The notes beneath the pieces are model-generated. The model made no database searches, was not told where the DNA came from, and saw nothing but the letters and a program-made list of their open reading frames with translations. Made by a program: the position numbers and the translations under genes. Shown piece after piece: positions 23,282 through 34,063 of a stretch of 64,000 bases of DNA; positions within the stretch are counted from its first letter, which is position 1; each line of letters begins with the position of its first letter. The DNA comes from Hyaloperonospora brassicae (taxonomy: Eukaryota; Oomycota; Peronosporomycetes; Peronosporales; Peronosporaceae). The stretch spans positions 434,001 through 498,000 of the forward strand of contig CANTFL010001332.1 in the NCBI GenBank assembly GCA_947650285.1, written 5' to 3'.

Positions 23282-25390
23282 GCCCAAGCGACTGGCAACG
23301 GATGGGTGCGAGCGCAGTGGTGGCGAGCAATGGCGGGGAGTCGGTCGCACACGGACAGTGAGTGAGGAAGGAAGTAGAGCGGTCACGTGAACGACGTTGC
23401 GGACTACGAAAGGTGACCAGACTTGTTGCCATCACTTCACGAAGCGGGAAGGTGCCATCACTTCCAGTTGGCCAAAGTGGAGACCCGTCACAACACGTGC
23501 GGCCCGTTGTCTGGCAAGTTGCGCACTTGTGTGCCCCAACGTCCGGACGTGCAAACCGGTCGTCTCGATCCTACTTTGGGTCAAAGGCCGCTCCTGAGCC
23601 GATGACGGCTCGTCGTAATCGCGACGACCAGTGACGACTATCAGTGACAACCGATACCGAAATCGACAGCGGATTGTGGTTGGACGTGATAGGCCGCCGT
23701 CATCATATGCCGCGCATGTGAGACAGAGAGAGACAGAGAGAGCGCGGAACAAAACAATAGACTGACGACTGACAGCGACAAGGTACAAGATGTCGGCCAA
23801 TGCCTCCAGTCACTATGGTACTACTACTACTACTACTGCAGTTGCAGAAGCTGAGGACGCACAAGCAGAAGCACTTCGAAAGTCTACGGCGGCTTTGCCT
23901 TCCCAGCTGCTGCCAGGTCGCGGCGGTTTGATTCGTCCTCAAACGTCTCTGCTACTTGACGTCCTGACGCAGACGCTACGAATTCCGTCCCCATCACGTC
24001 ACTGCTCGTGGCCTGCGACCGCACACAGGTCCATCGCAAAAACCCGCTGACCTGTCGCGACCTCTGTGTCTCCTGTAGCCCATAAACGCCACTCGCGTAA
24101 CTAACTCCCACACGTTTCCCGTCCGTCGTCTTCCGCTAGAACTCTATCGATTCGACACATGTCGGCAACGCAACGTCCCTCTGCGCCGGTCGTTCAGACG
24201 CAACAACAGTTCCGCGTGACTCGATGGAGGCGGAACGTCCAGTCGTTCGCCCGAAAGGCCGTTTGCTTCGAATACGCACCACGTAAACACGAACGACGTC
24301 GAACGACAGACAGACAGACAGACAGACCCCCCACCTTACGCGTTTGTTTGTTGACTACGTAAACGCGTTCGACCGCATCAAAGTTCAACGGCACTTCCCA
24401 TCCCGTCACGAGTGTCCAACAGCCGGAAACGCCGTGTCCCACGCCCGTCCAAACCAACGACCCGCCGAGTCGTTCCCCTCTCGACGCTATGTATGCCCCA
24501 CCGCCCCAGCGCTTACCACAGCACCAGTCCACACGTTCTGATCGGTCCCGCAACAGAGCCATCGCAACAGCGCACTGTCACTCTCCCGGCCGCTCAAAGC
24601 TCAACGTGCATCCAATGCGGTCTGTCTCACGGCGGCTGACGCTCAAACGTCGTACGTCCATCAGGTGCCGCAAAAACGCCACTAGCGGTGTCGCCGCCGA
24701 TCGATCACTTGTTGTGTTTCAACAATTGCAGCAGCGCAGCAGCAGCAGCAGCAGCAGTAGCAGTAGCATCGGCAGAGGTATGTGGTCCCCTCTGGTCCCC
24801 TCTCCCCTACTGACTGACGCTGCAGCAGCTGCCTCGCGTCCAGCTGCCTCTATGCCCGCGAACACGACCGGAAGACATGCAATGAGCCGCCAGCTGCTCT
24901 CGTCGCACACAGACGGAAGCGCTCACCGACGGCGCTCGGTGCGATTCGCCAGTACACACGCGGGAGCCAGTGCGCCATGGCCAGCGCCAGTACAGACGCG
25001 ACCCAAGCGCACCCACATCGACGCGCGTGGCCACGACCCATCACCGTCTGTCTGATCGCTTCGTCGCCAGTCAGTCACTTGACGGACATATGGAATCTGC
25101 AGCGGCGTCGCAGTCCTTCAGTTGACCTGTCGTCCTCCTGTCTGCTATCAGTGTGTGTGTGTGTGGCGCACTGGCACTGACACTGACACGTCGAGCCGTC
25201 GCGCCCGGGAGGAAGCCACGTCCGTCCAGTGAAGCCCACCGACGGGATGGGCACGAGCGCTCCCAATCGCTCGCGAGGTGTTCGCCTGCACGGCACTCAG
25301 CGCTCCTCACTTTGCGTTTGGCAGCCTCGAGCCCACGTCCGCGTCCGTCCGCCGTCCACTCGCTCGTTCCCGTCCCGCCGCCGCACGAGA
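23282..25390. other. Stretch without a confident gene, small plus-strand frames
   Basis: 2.1 kb upstream of the ferric reductase gene. Frames beginning at 23,790, 24,159 and 24,489 (+) are open for 60-190 codons but are Ser/Arg/Pro-rich, lack any motif and overlap microsatellites: ACT repeats near 23,820, (ACAG)n at 24,308-24,328 and (AGC)n at 24,736-24,762. They may be parts of a spliced low-complexity gene or chance frames. The final 300 bases are the leader of the next gene, with a GT run at 25,150-25,164. Confidence 0.35.
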
Positions 25391-27610
25391 ATGGCCCACT
25401 CGCGTCTCCTGCCGCTCGCACTGGCGACCGCAGCGCTCGCTGTCCACACGGCCAGCGCCCAAGAGGCCACTGCCGCGTCCGCTGCTGCCATTTGCTCGAG
25501 CGCGGCGTTCCAAGCGCTCGTGGGCGTCCGCCTCGGCGACAGTCCCATCTTCGTGCGGGCGCTCGTGCAGGACGCCGACGTGTGCATCGAGTACCAGTTG
25601 GACGCCGCTGTTGCAACGGACGCCACGTGGTTTGCTGTCGGGCCGTCGCGCGGCTCGAGTATGGTCAGCAGTCCCGCGGCCAACGTGCTGCTCTTCCTGA
25701 AGGACGCGGGCGTGCCCGAGTCGTACGTGCTCGGGGGCTACACGTCGAGCGACGTGACGCCCGAGTCCCGAACGCCCTCTTCGGCACTGGCACTGGGCCC
25801 TTCGAGCGCGTCGGATATGAGCTTCAGCTTCCAGCGGCCGCTAGCGGCCGTCACGGCGGCCGACGTGGCGCTCCCAGCGTCCGGATCGACTGAGTTTATC
25901 TGGGCGTACGGCACGTCGTGGCCCATCACGGGCCACCGCAGCGGAACGGCTGGCGCCGCGACGTTCGACGTGGCGGCCGCCAGCGCGGGACCGAACGCTG
26001 TCGCGAGCACAACGATCAGCGCCAGCAGCGCGTCGGCCACCTGGTGCGACGACAAGAACTGCCCGGGGATCGTGGGCGGCATTGCGTTCGCGGCGATGGC
26101 GCTCGGCGGTCTGCTGCTGACGTACGGACTCCGGACGACGCCCGTGGGGACGCTGCTGCTCCACCGGACAGTGCTGTCGCCGCCAGTGAAGCACACGACG
26201 AACGCCCGCGTGGCGCTGCCGCATACGGCACTGTGGCAGACCTTTGCCGATCTGTACGTGGGCGAAGTGCTCGTGGGGCTGCTGTTTGTCGCGGCAGTGG
26301 TCGTCTTGAGCGCGCTCTTGAGCGACGAGGCCGACTACATTGTCTCGGGCCACGTCGCGGTGCTCGTGCTCATGTTCCTGCTCTTGCCCGTCGCGCGGCT
26401 GCCAGTGTGGGCCGCGCTCTTTAACAGCTCGTTCGAGCGCATGGTCAAGTTCCACCGCTGGCTCGGCCTCGTGCTCAACATTGTGCTCATTGTCCACGTC
26501 GTGCAGGCCAGCGACGTCGTCGACGTGCTCAGCGACGTGCAGTATGGCGAAGTGACGCCGCTCTACGGCTTTGTCGCGCTCGTGAGCTTCCTGCTCATGC
26601 TCGTCTTGGCGCTCGAGCCCGTCCGCCGCTTGTGCTTTGAGGTCTTTTACCTCACGCACCGCGTCCTGTCCATCGTCGGCCTCGTGTTCTCGATCCTGCA
26701 CGCGCCCAAGCTCATCGGCCTGGCACTTTGTGTCCCGCTAGGCGTCTACGCGCTGGGCGTGCTCTACCGCTGGGCCAGTGCCTTTACCGGCTCGTACAAA
26801 GCGCTCGCGTCCGTGCACGTGAGCTCGGGCTCGACGACGCTGGTGCTGGAGCCCACGACCAAGACGGGCAAGATGGCTATGCACTCAAAGCCGGGCGCGT
26901 ACTTCCTCGTGCGGCTCCCAGCGGTCTCGGCGATCCAGTGGCACCCGTTCTCGTCCATTGTCACGCCGGATGGCAAGTCGCTTGGGTTCTGCTTGAAAGC
27001 CATGGGGCACGGCTCGTTCACGCACAAGGCGCTCGAGACAGCGCAGACGCAGCAGACGTTTGCAGTCAACTTGTGCGGTCCGTTTGGCAACTTGTCGGTG
27101 AACGTCGAGCAGTACAGTGCTGTTGTGCTCGTTGCTGGTGGCGTCGGGATCACTCCCATGATGAGCTTGATCAACCAGACCCGCTTGTTCCCCAAGAGCA
27201 CGAGCGATCTGGACAAGGCGCCCAAGACAGCCGACTGGTACGTCCTCTGGTCGGTGCGCGAGCCCGAGGACATTTTGATGATGGAGCAGTTCCTCCCGAC
27301 GCATGCGCAGCTCGACTACTTTGCGCAGGTCAGCATCCAGGACCCGAACCATGCACCGGCACCGATGACCATCAAGTGGATGATCCACGTGTCCAAGGCT
27401 ACCGTCGATGGCACAGTCACGCGGGCAAACGGCGAGACTCTGCCATACCGCAGCGGCAAGCCGATCCTCGACGAGTTGATCAACAATAGTCGCTTCAATG
27501 GCCGCAAAGTGGCGGTCGTGGCATGCGGGCCGCCCACCATGACAGTCGAGGCTCAAGCCCTCGCGCGTAGCTGCAGCTTTGACTTTCACAAAGAGGTCTT
27601 CAATTGGTGA
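25391..27610 (+). CDS. DOMON-ferric reductase/NADPH oxidase-type membrane protein
   Basis: Single-exon gene, 739 residues from the ATG at 25,391 (an upstream in-frame ATG at 25,229 would hide the signal peptide). Order: signal peptide (1-25, ending ASAQ); extracellular DOMON-like domain (about 30-205) with YVLGGYTSSDV and FIWAYGTSWPITGHRSG; several transmembrane helices; ferric reductase core with two His-x13-His pairs, in FHRWLGLVLNIVLIVH and THRVLSIVGLVFSILH, which ligate two hemes; FAD motif HPFSS; NAD(P) loop VVLVAGGVGITPM; and VVACGPPTM near the C-terminus. Known role of the core: moving electrons from NADPH through FAD and heme across the membrane to ferric/cupric ions or oxygen. The DOMON domain may add an extracellular heme- or sugar-binding cytochrome. 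GC content is clearly higher than in the flanks. Confidence 0.88.
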   Translation: MAHSRLLPLALATAALAVHTASAQEATAASAAAICSSAAFQALVGVRLGDSPIFVRALVQDADVCIEYQLDAAVATDATWFAVGPSRGSSMVSSPAANVLLFLKDAGVPESYVLGGYTSSDVTPESRTPSSALALGPSSASDMSFSFQRPLAAVTAADVALPASGSTEFIWAYGTSWPITGHRSGTAGAATFDVAAASAGPNAVASTTISASSASATWCDDKNCPGIVGGIAFAAMALGGLLLTYGLRTTPVGTLLLHRTVLSPPVKHTTNARVALPHTALWQTFADLYVGEVLVGLLFVAAVVVLSALLSDEADYIVSGHVAVLVLMFLLLPVARLPVWAALFNSSFERMVKFHRWLGLVLNIVLIVHVVQASDVVDVLSDVQYGEVTPLYGFVALVSFLLMLVLALEPVRRLCFEVFYLTHRVLSIVGLVFSILHAPKLIGLALCVPLGVYALGVLYRWASAFTGSYKALASVHVSSGSTTLVLEPTTKTGKMAMHSKPGAYFLVRLPAVSAIQWHPFSSIVTPDGKSLGFCLKAMGHGSFTHKALETAQTQQTFAVNLCGPFGNLSVNVEQYSAVVLVAGGVGITPMMSLINQTRLFPKSTSDLDKAPKTADWYVLWSVREPEDILMMEQFLPTHAQLDYFAQVSIQDPNHAPAPMTIKWMIHVSKATVDGTVTRANGETLPYRSGKPILDELINNSRFNGRKVAVVACGPPTMTVEAQALARSCSFDFHKEVFNW

Positions 27611-27796
27611 GTGTAACTAGTACGGACGCCAAGTGCGCAGGGGGCCGTAGGCAATCGCATCGTCGACGTGTACATGCAATGGGAGACTTACGGTCATGCG
27701 GCACGAAGTCGTAGCAATCAATACAGTGTCGTTGTTGGTCGTCTTAGGAGAATCGCTCATCTGCGTGCATCGGATCAAAGCACCCGTTGAGACGGT
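27611..27796. other. Short convergent intergenic spacer
   Basis: 186 bp between the stop codons of the reductase and MND1 genes; nothing distinctive seen. Confidence 0.5.
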
Positions 27797-28943
27797 TCAC
27801 TCGACGTAGTCAAAGTCGTCCTTGATGCCGAGCCATTTGTCCACCTATAACGCATCACACGGGCAACAGCAGCAGCCCACACGTGAGTCGCAGCAGTGTG
27901 GACGAATTCAAACAACCTGCAGCACTTGCAACCTCTCGGCCCTCGACGCCGCGCTTGTTGACGACCCACGCCTTGAGCGTGTACACATTGTCTACAAAGA
28001 GATAAATCCATCCACGCACGACAGTCATCATCAAGCAACGACGCACTCGTGACACACCGTCAAGAAGCCGAGCAGCATCAACAAGGCCGCACCTGTCCAT
28101 CTGTCCGACCCTTCTTTTGCCACACGCGCACTTTGCTCGAGCTTTTCCAGGATCGCTGGATCGTTCTCCGCCAAGTGCTGCACCTTCGTGCGCAACGCCT
28201 GCACTGTTGCCTTTTGCTCGTCCAGTCGACGGAGCTTTCGCACACGCTCCTCCTACAACAACAACAACAACAACAACAACAACATCATCATCACCACATA
28301 TGTCCCCACACATGCTTCAGTCCAACACCACCACCGCCACCAGCTGAATGACAACAACACCAGCAACAATAATGACAAAGGTGAACCCAAATGAACAAGC
28401 GGTCTCACGGATTCCGGACGTAGTGCTTTCTGCTCTTCAGTGCGTCTTTCCACTTCAACGAGTTTTGCCTGCAACGAGTGTCGCCGGTGTTCCAGTTCGC
28501 TGAGCTTGTGCTTCTTCGACTGCGACAACTTGGAAGGGAACGACCAAAAGTAGTTCCCCGACCCGATCTGCACCAACGTGTTGGTCAAGAAACACATGAG
28601 CTGTCCAGCCCCTCAAACCGACCGAATGGATACATGTTTTGGATCACCACCAACATGGCAGACCTTGTCACAGTCGACCAGTGTATCGTCCACCAAGGCT
28701 TGGTTCACGTCCTTAACTGTTTGCAGTACTTTTTGACACACGTAAAGATGGTTTAATTCAATTAGTTTCGCTGCAAGAACAAACTAAACAAGCGCGTCCT
28801 GGGCGAGCGCGTGCGTGCGTACCGACGCCAGCTTTTGCGCCGAGCTTCTCGATTTCTTTGAGGTTGAACACTTCCTTGGACTCGTGGTAAATGCGCAGGA
28901 TACGCTCGCGCTTCTCTTGAAGCGACACGCCTTTGCGACCCAT
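27797..28943 (-). CDS. MND1: MND1 meiotic recombination protein, six exons
   Basis: Exons 28943-28823, 28770-28664, 28567-28409, 28252-28093, 27991-27933 and 27844-27797 join without a phase conflict into 217 residues, the standard MND1 length. Signature blocks: GVSLQEKRERILRIYHESKE and FNLKEIEKL (winged helix, 5-40), DVNQALVDDTLVDCDK, IGSGNYFWSFPSK (about 77-89), a long coiled coil with a leucine-zipper-like heptad (90-180), and the C-terminal NVYTLKAWV...GIKDDFDYVE. MND1 pairs with HOP2 and stimulates DMC1/RAD51 strand invasion in meiotic prophase; this is established in yeast, plants and animals. The HOP2 partner is not in the window. An (AAC)n run at 28,257-28,282 lies in the third intron. 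Tandem with CoaE-type gene, 70 bp from its stop. Confidence 0.92.
28257..28282 (+). repeat. (AAC)n microsatellite in an MND1 intron
   Basis: About nine AAC units (GTT on the coding strand) form the pyrimidine-rich end of the third MND1 intron, directly before the acceptor TAG. Confidence 0.85.
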
Positions 28944-29013
28944 GAGAGAACTCGGTTTGTGGGGATCGAACCCGGTAAAACCGTTTTAACAGATCGCTGC
29001 CGTGTTTTCGCAC

Positions 29014-30124
29014 TTAGAAGCCCACCTCGCGCGAGGCGCCAACGAGAGCAGCGGTTCGTTTAAGCGTCTTTTGCGTCCGAAACAGCAGCTCCTCGAGCGT
29101 CCCGTCGTTCTCGATCACGAGCTCAGCTCTTGACACTTTGTCCTGTGCAGCAGATAGAAATACCCATTGGACTCATCGCGTTCCGTCAATTGTTTTTTTG
29201 CAGATACTTTCGGTCCATTCAATCCCATCGTACACGTACGTTGAGCGGCATCTGCGACTTGATACGCTTCAGTGCATCTTCCTGCGGCATATTGTCCCGT
29301 TCCATGAGACGCGCGAGCTCTGTCGTCTCGGAACAGGTCACCACAATGATCGGGTAGCAGAACAACTCGAGCAGCTTTGTCTCAAACAGCAGCGGCGCGT
29401 CCAGCACCACCAGTCGTTTGCGACGAACGAGGCGGTGGTAGACGAGCTGCTTGAACATCTCCCACAGAATGTACTTGTGCGTGGCAGCGTTGAGCTTTCT
29501 CCGCTGCATTGGGTCACTAAAGACCATCGCGCCCAACTTGGCGCGGTTGATAGTTGCGTCGCCGTCGTTGAGCACGTCCGTGCCGAACGCACGGACAATC
29601 TCCTGGTAGGCGCCACGTCCAGGCATCACCACGTCTCTAGCCACGACATCAGCGTCCACGATAACTGCGCCAGCCTTGCGAAAGGCGTTTGAGACTGTGC
29701 TTTTGCCTGTTGCAATGCCTCCTGTGAGCCCCACACCGACGAACGAGGCACCAAGGAGACGTCCAGTGCAATAACTTGCAGCTACGACGACAGCGTCACG
29801 ACTTGAGAACTACGAGAACGAAGCAACAAGGATCAAACAACATTGTGAATCGACACACAGTTAGTAAAAGCGTTAGATTGATGGGCAGATACGTCGATGA
29901 GTAGTTGCAGGGCAGTTCAATGGACACTGATGCGGAAAAAAGTATCTTGTGAGTGTTGATGCACAGAAATAACTTCGCACCATTGGGACAGCTGCGATCG
30001 GAGAGAGAGTCACGAGCCAGCGCCGACTCGAGTGCTTGCGAAGCTTTTCCTTCAGCATTCCCATTGGAATGCCGAGTAATAGACTCAGCAGTGTCACTAC
30101 GAACAGATACGCGTTCTCCCACAT
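29014..30124 (-). CDS. DPCK: Dephospho-CoA kinase with N-terminal membrane segment
   Basis: Exons 30124-29981, 29809-29240 and 29142-29014 give 280 residues. The kinase domain starts at about residue 70 with the P-loop GLTGGIATGKST, then AGAVIVDADVVARDVV (substrate Asp), LVVLDAPLLFET, and the lid/C-terminal block RLMERDNMPQEDALKRIKSQMP; the third exon supplies the usual ending AELVIENDGTLEEL. It phosphorylates dephospho-CoA with ATP, the last step of coenzyme A synthesis. Residues 5-25 (YLFVVTLLSLLLGIPMGML) form a hydrophobic helix, which suggests membrane or mitochondrial anchoring, as in animal DCAKD. The first intron's donor (GTGCGA) and acceptor (TCGTAG) were chosen because they alone keep frame; this junction is less certain than the others. 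Confidence 0.88.
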
Positions 30125-30220
30125 CGCACCAACGTCTCTGTTTTACTATTGATTCGCGACGCAGTCGTAGACCATGTGAGCGAACCAACTGTCTTGTAGG
30201 TACTCAAACTGGCCAATCAC

Positions 30221-30255
<35 letters not shown>

Positions 30256-31021
30256 GTCTGCTGTGCGCAAAAGAAGTCCTCTTGCGGTTTGAATCGGAAA
30301 AAAAGAGTCTGCAAGTAGCGATCACTAGATACTGTAAGAGTCGTTTCTGGATCCCATTACGGAATTATAGTAGCGGTAGAAGCATGAAAAAAATGCTGCA
30401 CGAATGATAAAGAAGAGCCAAAAGACGTGACTTTACCGCTCTGGTGCAAACAGCGTTTGGTCGAGACGTCGATAGTTGTGCGGCCATGATGATCGATGTT
30501 TGATGGTAGTCAGGGCTGTATGATGGAGATAGTGGGGTTCCAAAAGTGTTGGCTCTTTGTGAAGGTTGCTACGATGTAGATACGAAAACCATCAACATGG
30601 CAAGCTGCAAGTGCGATGCATAGCTGATGCGTAACAGCTTAAAGTGTCGTGACGCAGTTGCTGTAGACGGCAACCTGCGAACCATGCCGGAATTCATGAC
30701 TGCGATTTCTTACTCTTGTCACGATGAAGTATTGTCATCTAGCAAAGTGAGCGATTTACACAAGAGATCTAGTAAGGTAATTCCCCTTGTTTCGTCAAGG
30801 TTGCCGCAATGTCAATTCATTGCTTAGTAAGTGTTGCGCACCATATTCTTACAGGAAGATACGACATTCGTAAACAGAGCAAAGGCACCATCCTGTCATT
30901 CGTAGCTTAGTTGATCCGTGTTACAGCTGGTGGAAGTAGGCCCGATCAATGCACCAGCCACATACTAATGCGGCGTCTCTGCATGTTATAGCTTCACACA
31001 TCAGATCGGATACAGCAGCGT
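30125..31021. other. Intergenic stretch with a CT microsatellite
   Basis: About 900 bases. A (CT)n run of about 30 bases lies at 30,222-30,252. A plus-strand frame at 30,627-30,827 has no recognisable content. No transposon ends seen. Confidence 0.45.
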
Positions 31022-31949
31022 TCATGCCGAAGATCCTTGGACAGTGACCACCACTTTGCGCTGGTGGCCAGATCTCCAGCCGCCCACGTTGCGGTGCTCG
31101 CACAAGTAGATGCCTACAACATGGAACACAGCTTCACGTTTATCCACAGTCCGTCTACAAGTAGTATTCGAAATGTGCATACCTTGCCACGTCCCGAGGT
31201 TGAATTTGCCATTCGTGATCGGGATGTTCACCGACGCACCGATCAACGTCGACTTGACATGTCCCGGCATGTCATCTGCACATATAACGAGTCGTATAAG
31301 CACAGCTGAGTACCAGTCGATACACAAGTGGAATCAAGCAGAGTGATCACCGTCGCCTTCATCCGTGTGCCGAAATAAATCTCTTGACCATGTGCAAAAC
31401 GAATCGTCATAATGAGGAGCTCACATCGGCCATCAGGCGTCCGTCATACAGTCAGCAGAACCACAACACCGTACTTGTTCCACGATTCCGGCACGATGCG
31501 ATTGAACGCTCCTTCCATGTCGGTTCTTTCATCCAAGCAACGGTAAACGTCGTGAGGAACTGTTCTGCACATCTGTGTTACACCGATAGACGAGGACTTA
31601 CCGAACGTCGGGGTCGCAATTCTCATTGATACTGAGCGACGCTGACGTATGTTTGATAAACAGATTCGCCATCCCGACCTTCACTTGAGCCAGCTCTGGT
31701 AGCTGCCATCAAGAGCATTGAGTACAGACCGTGAGAACCCCATAGACAAAGTCAGGTCGTTCCAATGTGCTAACAGCGATCCGAACCTGTTTTTCAACCT
31801 CCCGCGTCACCACTTTGCATTCCAATGAGATCAAATGACATCAGCACATGACGATTCTATGCAATTGCTACAGACGATATTGACGCACAATGGAATCCGC
31901 GGCTGGGCGCCTTGAGCACGATCTCCTTCTGGAACCAGCAGGTAGCCAT
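31022..31949 (-). CDS. UPF0047/YjbQ-family protein, split by many introns
   Basis: The family's signature runs through successive short exons: ATG at 31949 with CWFQKEIVLKAPSRGFH; exon 31812-31787 (only 26 nt) giving LVTREVEKQ; exon 31702-31602 with GMANLFIKHTSASLSINEN and CDPDV; exon from 31525 with TDMEGAFNRIVPESWN; a short exon near 31,370-31,390 with FRHTDEGD; an exon with DDMPGHVKSTLIG and GKFNLGTWQG; and a last exon IYLCEHRNVGG ... RKVVVTVQG ending at 31022. Together they reproduce the complete 140-residue domain. YjbQ has secondary thiamine-phosphate synthase activity in vitro; the real role is unknown. The junction between the fourth and fifth exons remains unresolved (no consensus donor in phase), so either a few residues are inserted or the copy is damaged there. 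Confidence 0.82.
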
Positions 31950-33179
31950 CTGACGCTCTTCTTGTCGTTCTTGGCAAAAAGGATGAATACTCGACTTGTT
32001 GATTGGTGCAGTATCAACTGTCGAACTGTGTGTGGACCACGGCGAGACCTCATCTTGTCTCTTACCACGAGTTTGGCTCGGATTTGATGCTGCTACAGAA
32101 AGCATGCGAAAGAGACCGTGCAGTTGAACGAGGCAGCACTTGGTGCAGACCCTTTTGTTGCATGTAGTCGCTCTTTCCTTGACCTTCGTCTGCCTTTCCT
32201 GAGCACGATATGATCAGTCGCTTTTTCGTAGGCACTCTTCGCGTCTGTCGCTCATTCTGCATACGATTTGGTTTGCATGTTTGTGCAGAGCATAAGCCAC
32301 CGAAGTGAACTCGCCTCGCTGACAAAAGCAGCGATCGTGCATCCGTGTCAGCATTCGCTTCCAGTAGAATGGACAGAGACACGTGAAGCTACTGAGCTGA
32401 GCTGTGATGTTGTCATTTCTCCGAGCGACGCAATGGAAACGGTCCGTGGCCTTCACCGTCCTCGTCTCGACTACTGTTGGCAGTTTTCATGACGAGCTAG
32501 CAGCGTCATCCATGGATGGGCGCGGTCAACAAAGAGTATCGAGTGTCGTAGTCATACCTGCCTGCTTTGCGATGCTGTCATATCGACTAGATTGGCAGTG
32601 GCTGGACGTAGCCTCCGAGATGATAAGCTGTCGTTCCTGTACATGCTCTTCCACCCGCATTCAAAGCATCCGACGAACTCTATGAACGACACGACTGTAC
32701 TCGAAGGCAAGATGCACCACTCATTTATCGACACACGCGTTTGCACTGCTCTGGTCCATCCTTTCAGCACGCACTCACGTATCTGCATTGTACGTTTCAC
32801 AGCACGCAGAGCCACCAAACTTGTCGCAAAACAAGTGTCCCTCGACCCCATCGAGCTCACAACATCGTCAGTCTGCACTTCGTCCGTCCAGTTTTCCATC
32901 GCCCATCCATACCATTCAGATCATCCATCGTCCACTTTCTCCATCATCCGGATCGAAAGTGTGTCCCGCTCGTCCAAGTCCGGATCCTTTCCTGAGAATT
33001 CCACTCGCCTTCTTCTTCGTCGCCGTGAGACAGCCGGCACCACAATGGATTTTCACACATCACACACACACACATACCATATTCCCTTCCGAAAAAAGCC
33101 ACCGAGTTCACTTCCGAACTTCATTTATTCCCTGCAAACCCACCAGAGAGAACCCCTCTGACCCCACTTTTCTTCACAC
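31950..33179. other. Intergenic stretch, possible unidentified minus-strand exons
   Basis: Minus-strand frames at 32,214-32,681 can be joined (ATG at 32,681, donor after GCAAAGCAGGCAG, acceptor CCAACAG near 32,476) into a helical, basic sequence, and 32,790-32,899 is also open from an ATG. I recognise no domain, so no gene is called. The part from about 32,900 to 33,179 is the leader of the next plus-strand gene and has a CACA run at 33,056-33,070. Confidence 0.35.
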
Positions 33180-33776
33180 ATGGGCAAGTCCTATAACAAC
33201 GCAGTTGCCGAGCAGGAGATCACGAAACTACGGGCCCAGTTGTACCAAAGTGCCCACGACGCGACGACGTACCTGGAAGCACTGAAACACGGCCTTGCGG
33301 TCTACGATCGGGTGCACCACTTGCATCATTCAAAGTCCGTGTCGTGTTTCTTCAGCGACGGTCTCGACCACGCGAAAGAAGCGGTGAAAGCCCTCAAGCA
33401 CGTCGCTGATCACATGCACAAAGACGCTCGAACAATTGAGAGCACTTCTGTGTGTCGAGCCATGGAGCAGGCGTTCAATACACTGGCGGATCTCCACAAA
33501 GTGGCCGACGCCTACGACACGGAGTTTCCACCACCTGGCAAGAAACTACCAACTTCCGAGACGGTCGAGTGGCTCGTGAGCACCACGCGCGACGCCAAGT
33601 TCACTGGCTTTGCGCCATTGCAGAAGCAGATTGTCGAGGTGCAGTTGGCGACGCACGAGATTGAAAAGCCTTCGATCACGACCCTTGCGAAAGAGGTCAT
33701 GCACAATGCCGTGAGCAAGATCGAAGACAAGATACTGGGCGACGACCGACAAGACAAGTGCACGAAAACCACCTGA
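33180..33776 (+). CDS. Unknown helical protein, 198 aa, single exon
   Basis: An uninterrupted frame with ATG at 33,180 after a pyrimidine-rich leader. I do not recognise the family. The whole protein is predicted to be alpha-helical: heptad-like stretches at 10-40 (EQEITKLRAQLYQSAHDATT), 60-95 with DHAKEAVKALKHVADHMHKD, 100-125 and 165-190. His is unusually frequent at 44-52 (DRVHHLHHSKS). The overall look is of a helical bundle or BAR-like dimer, but that is only an impression. No signal peptide or membrane segment. Codon use, single exon and flanking UTR-like DNA support a real gene. Confidence 0.7.
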   Translation: MGKSYNNAVAEQEITKLRAQLYQSAHDATTYLEALKHGLAVYDRVHHLHHSKSVSCFFSDGLDHAKEAVKALKHVADHMHKDARTIESTSVCRAMEQAFNTLADLHKVADAYDTEFPPPGKKLPTSETVEWLVSTTRDAKFTGFAPLQKQIVEVQLATHEIEKPSITTLAKEVMHNAVSKIEDKILGDDRQDKCTKTT

Positions 33777-34063
33777 GCTGCTGGTACCAGAGCAACAAGT
33801 TGTCTTTTCCTATTGACTAGGACGAGGAAGTAGCAACACCAACTAAGTGCAGGACGTACCTCCGCCAACTAGGACCACTCTTCTATACTTAAATCGAGTC
33901 ATGCATCTCTGAATAGGACCGACCTGCTCGTCACTTGACTAGGACGGCAATCAAACAACCACCTCGATGCGTATCTGAGCATTCTTCATGCGTATCATCA
34001 ATCCATCTGATCCTCACGTGGCAACAAACGAGTGAGTGAACTGCAGGGAATACGTATCATAAC

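Noticed and set aside
25841..26701. Minus-strand frame of 286 codons within the reductase gene
   Set aside because: Antisense to strongly codon-biased sequence; His/Glu/Arg-rich repeats without motifs.
28950..29050. GGGTTCGATCCCC on the minus strand, looking like a tRNA T arm
   Set aside because: The T stem is too short, no cloverleaf forms, and the position overlaps the 3' end of the dephospho-CoA kinase gene.
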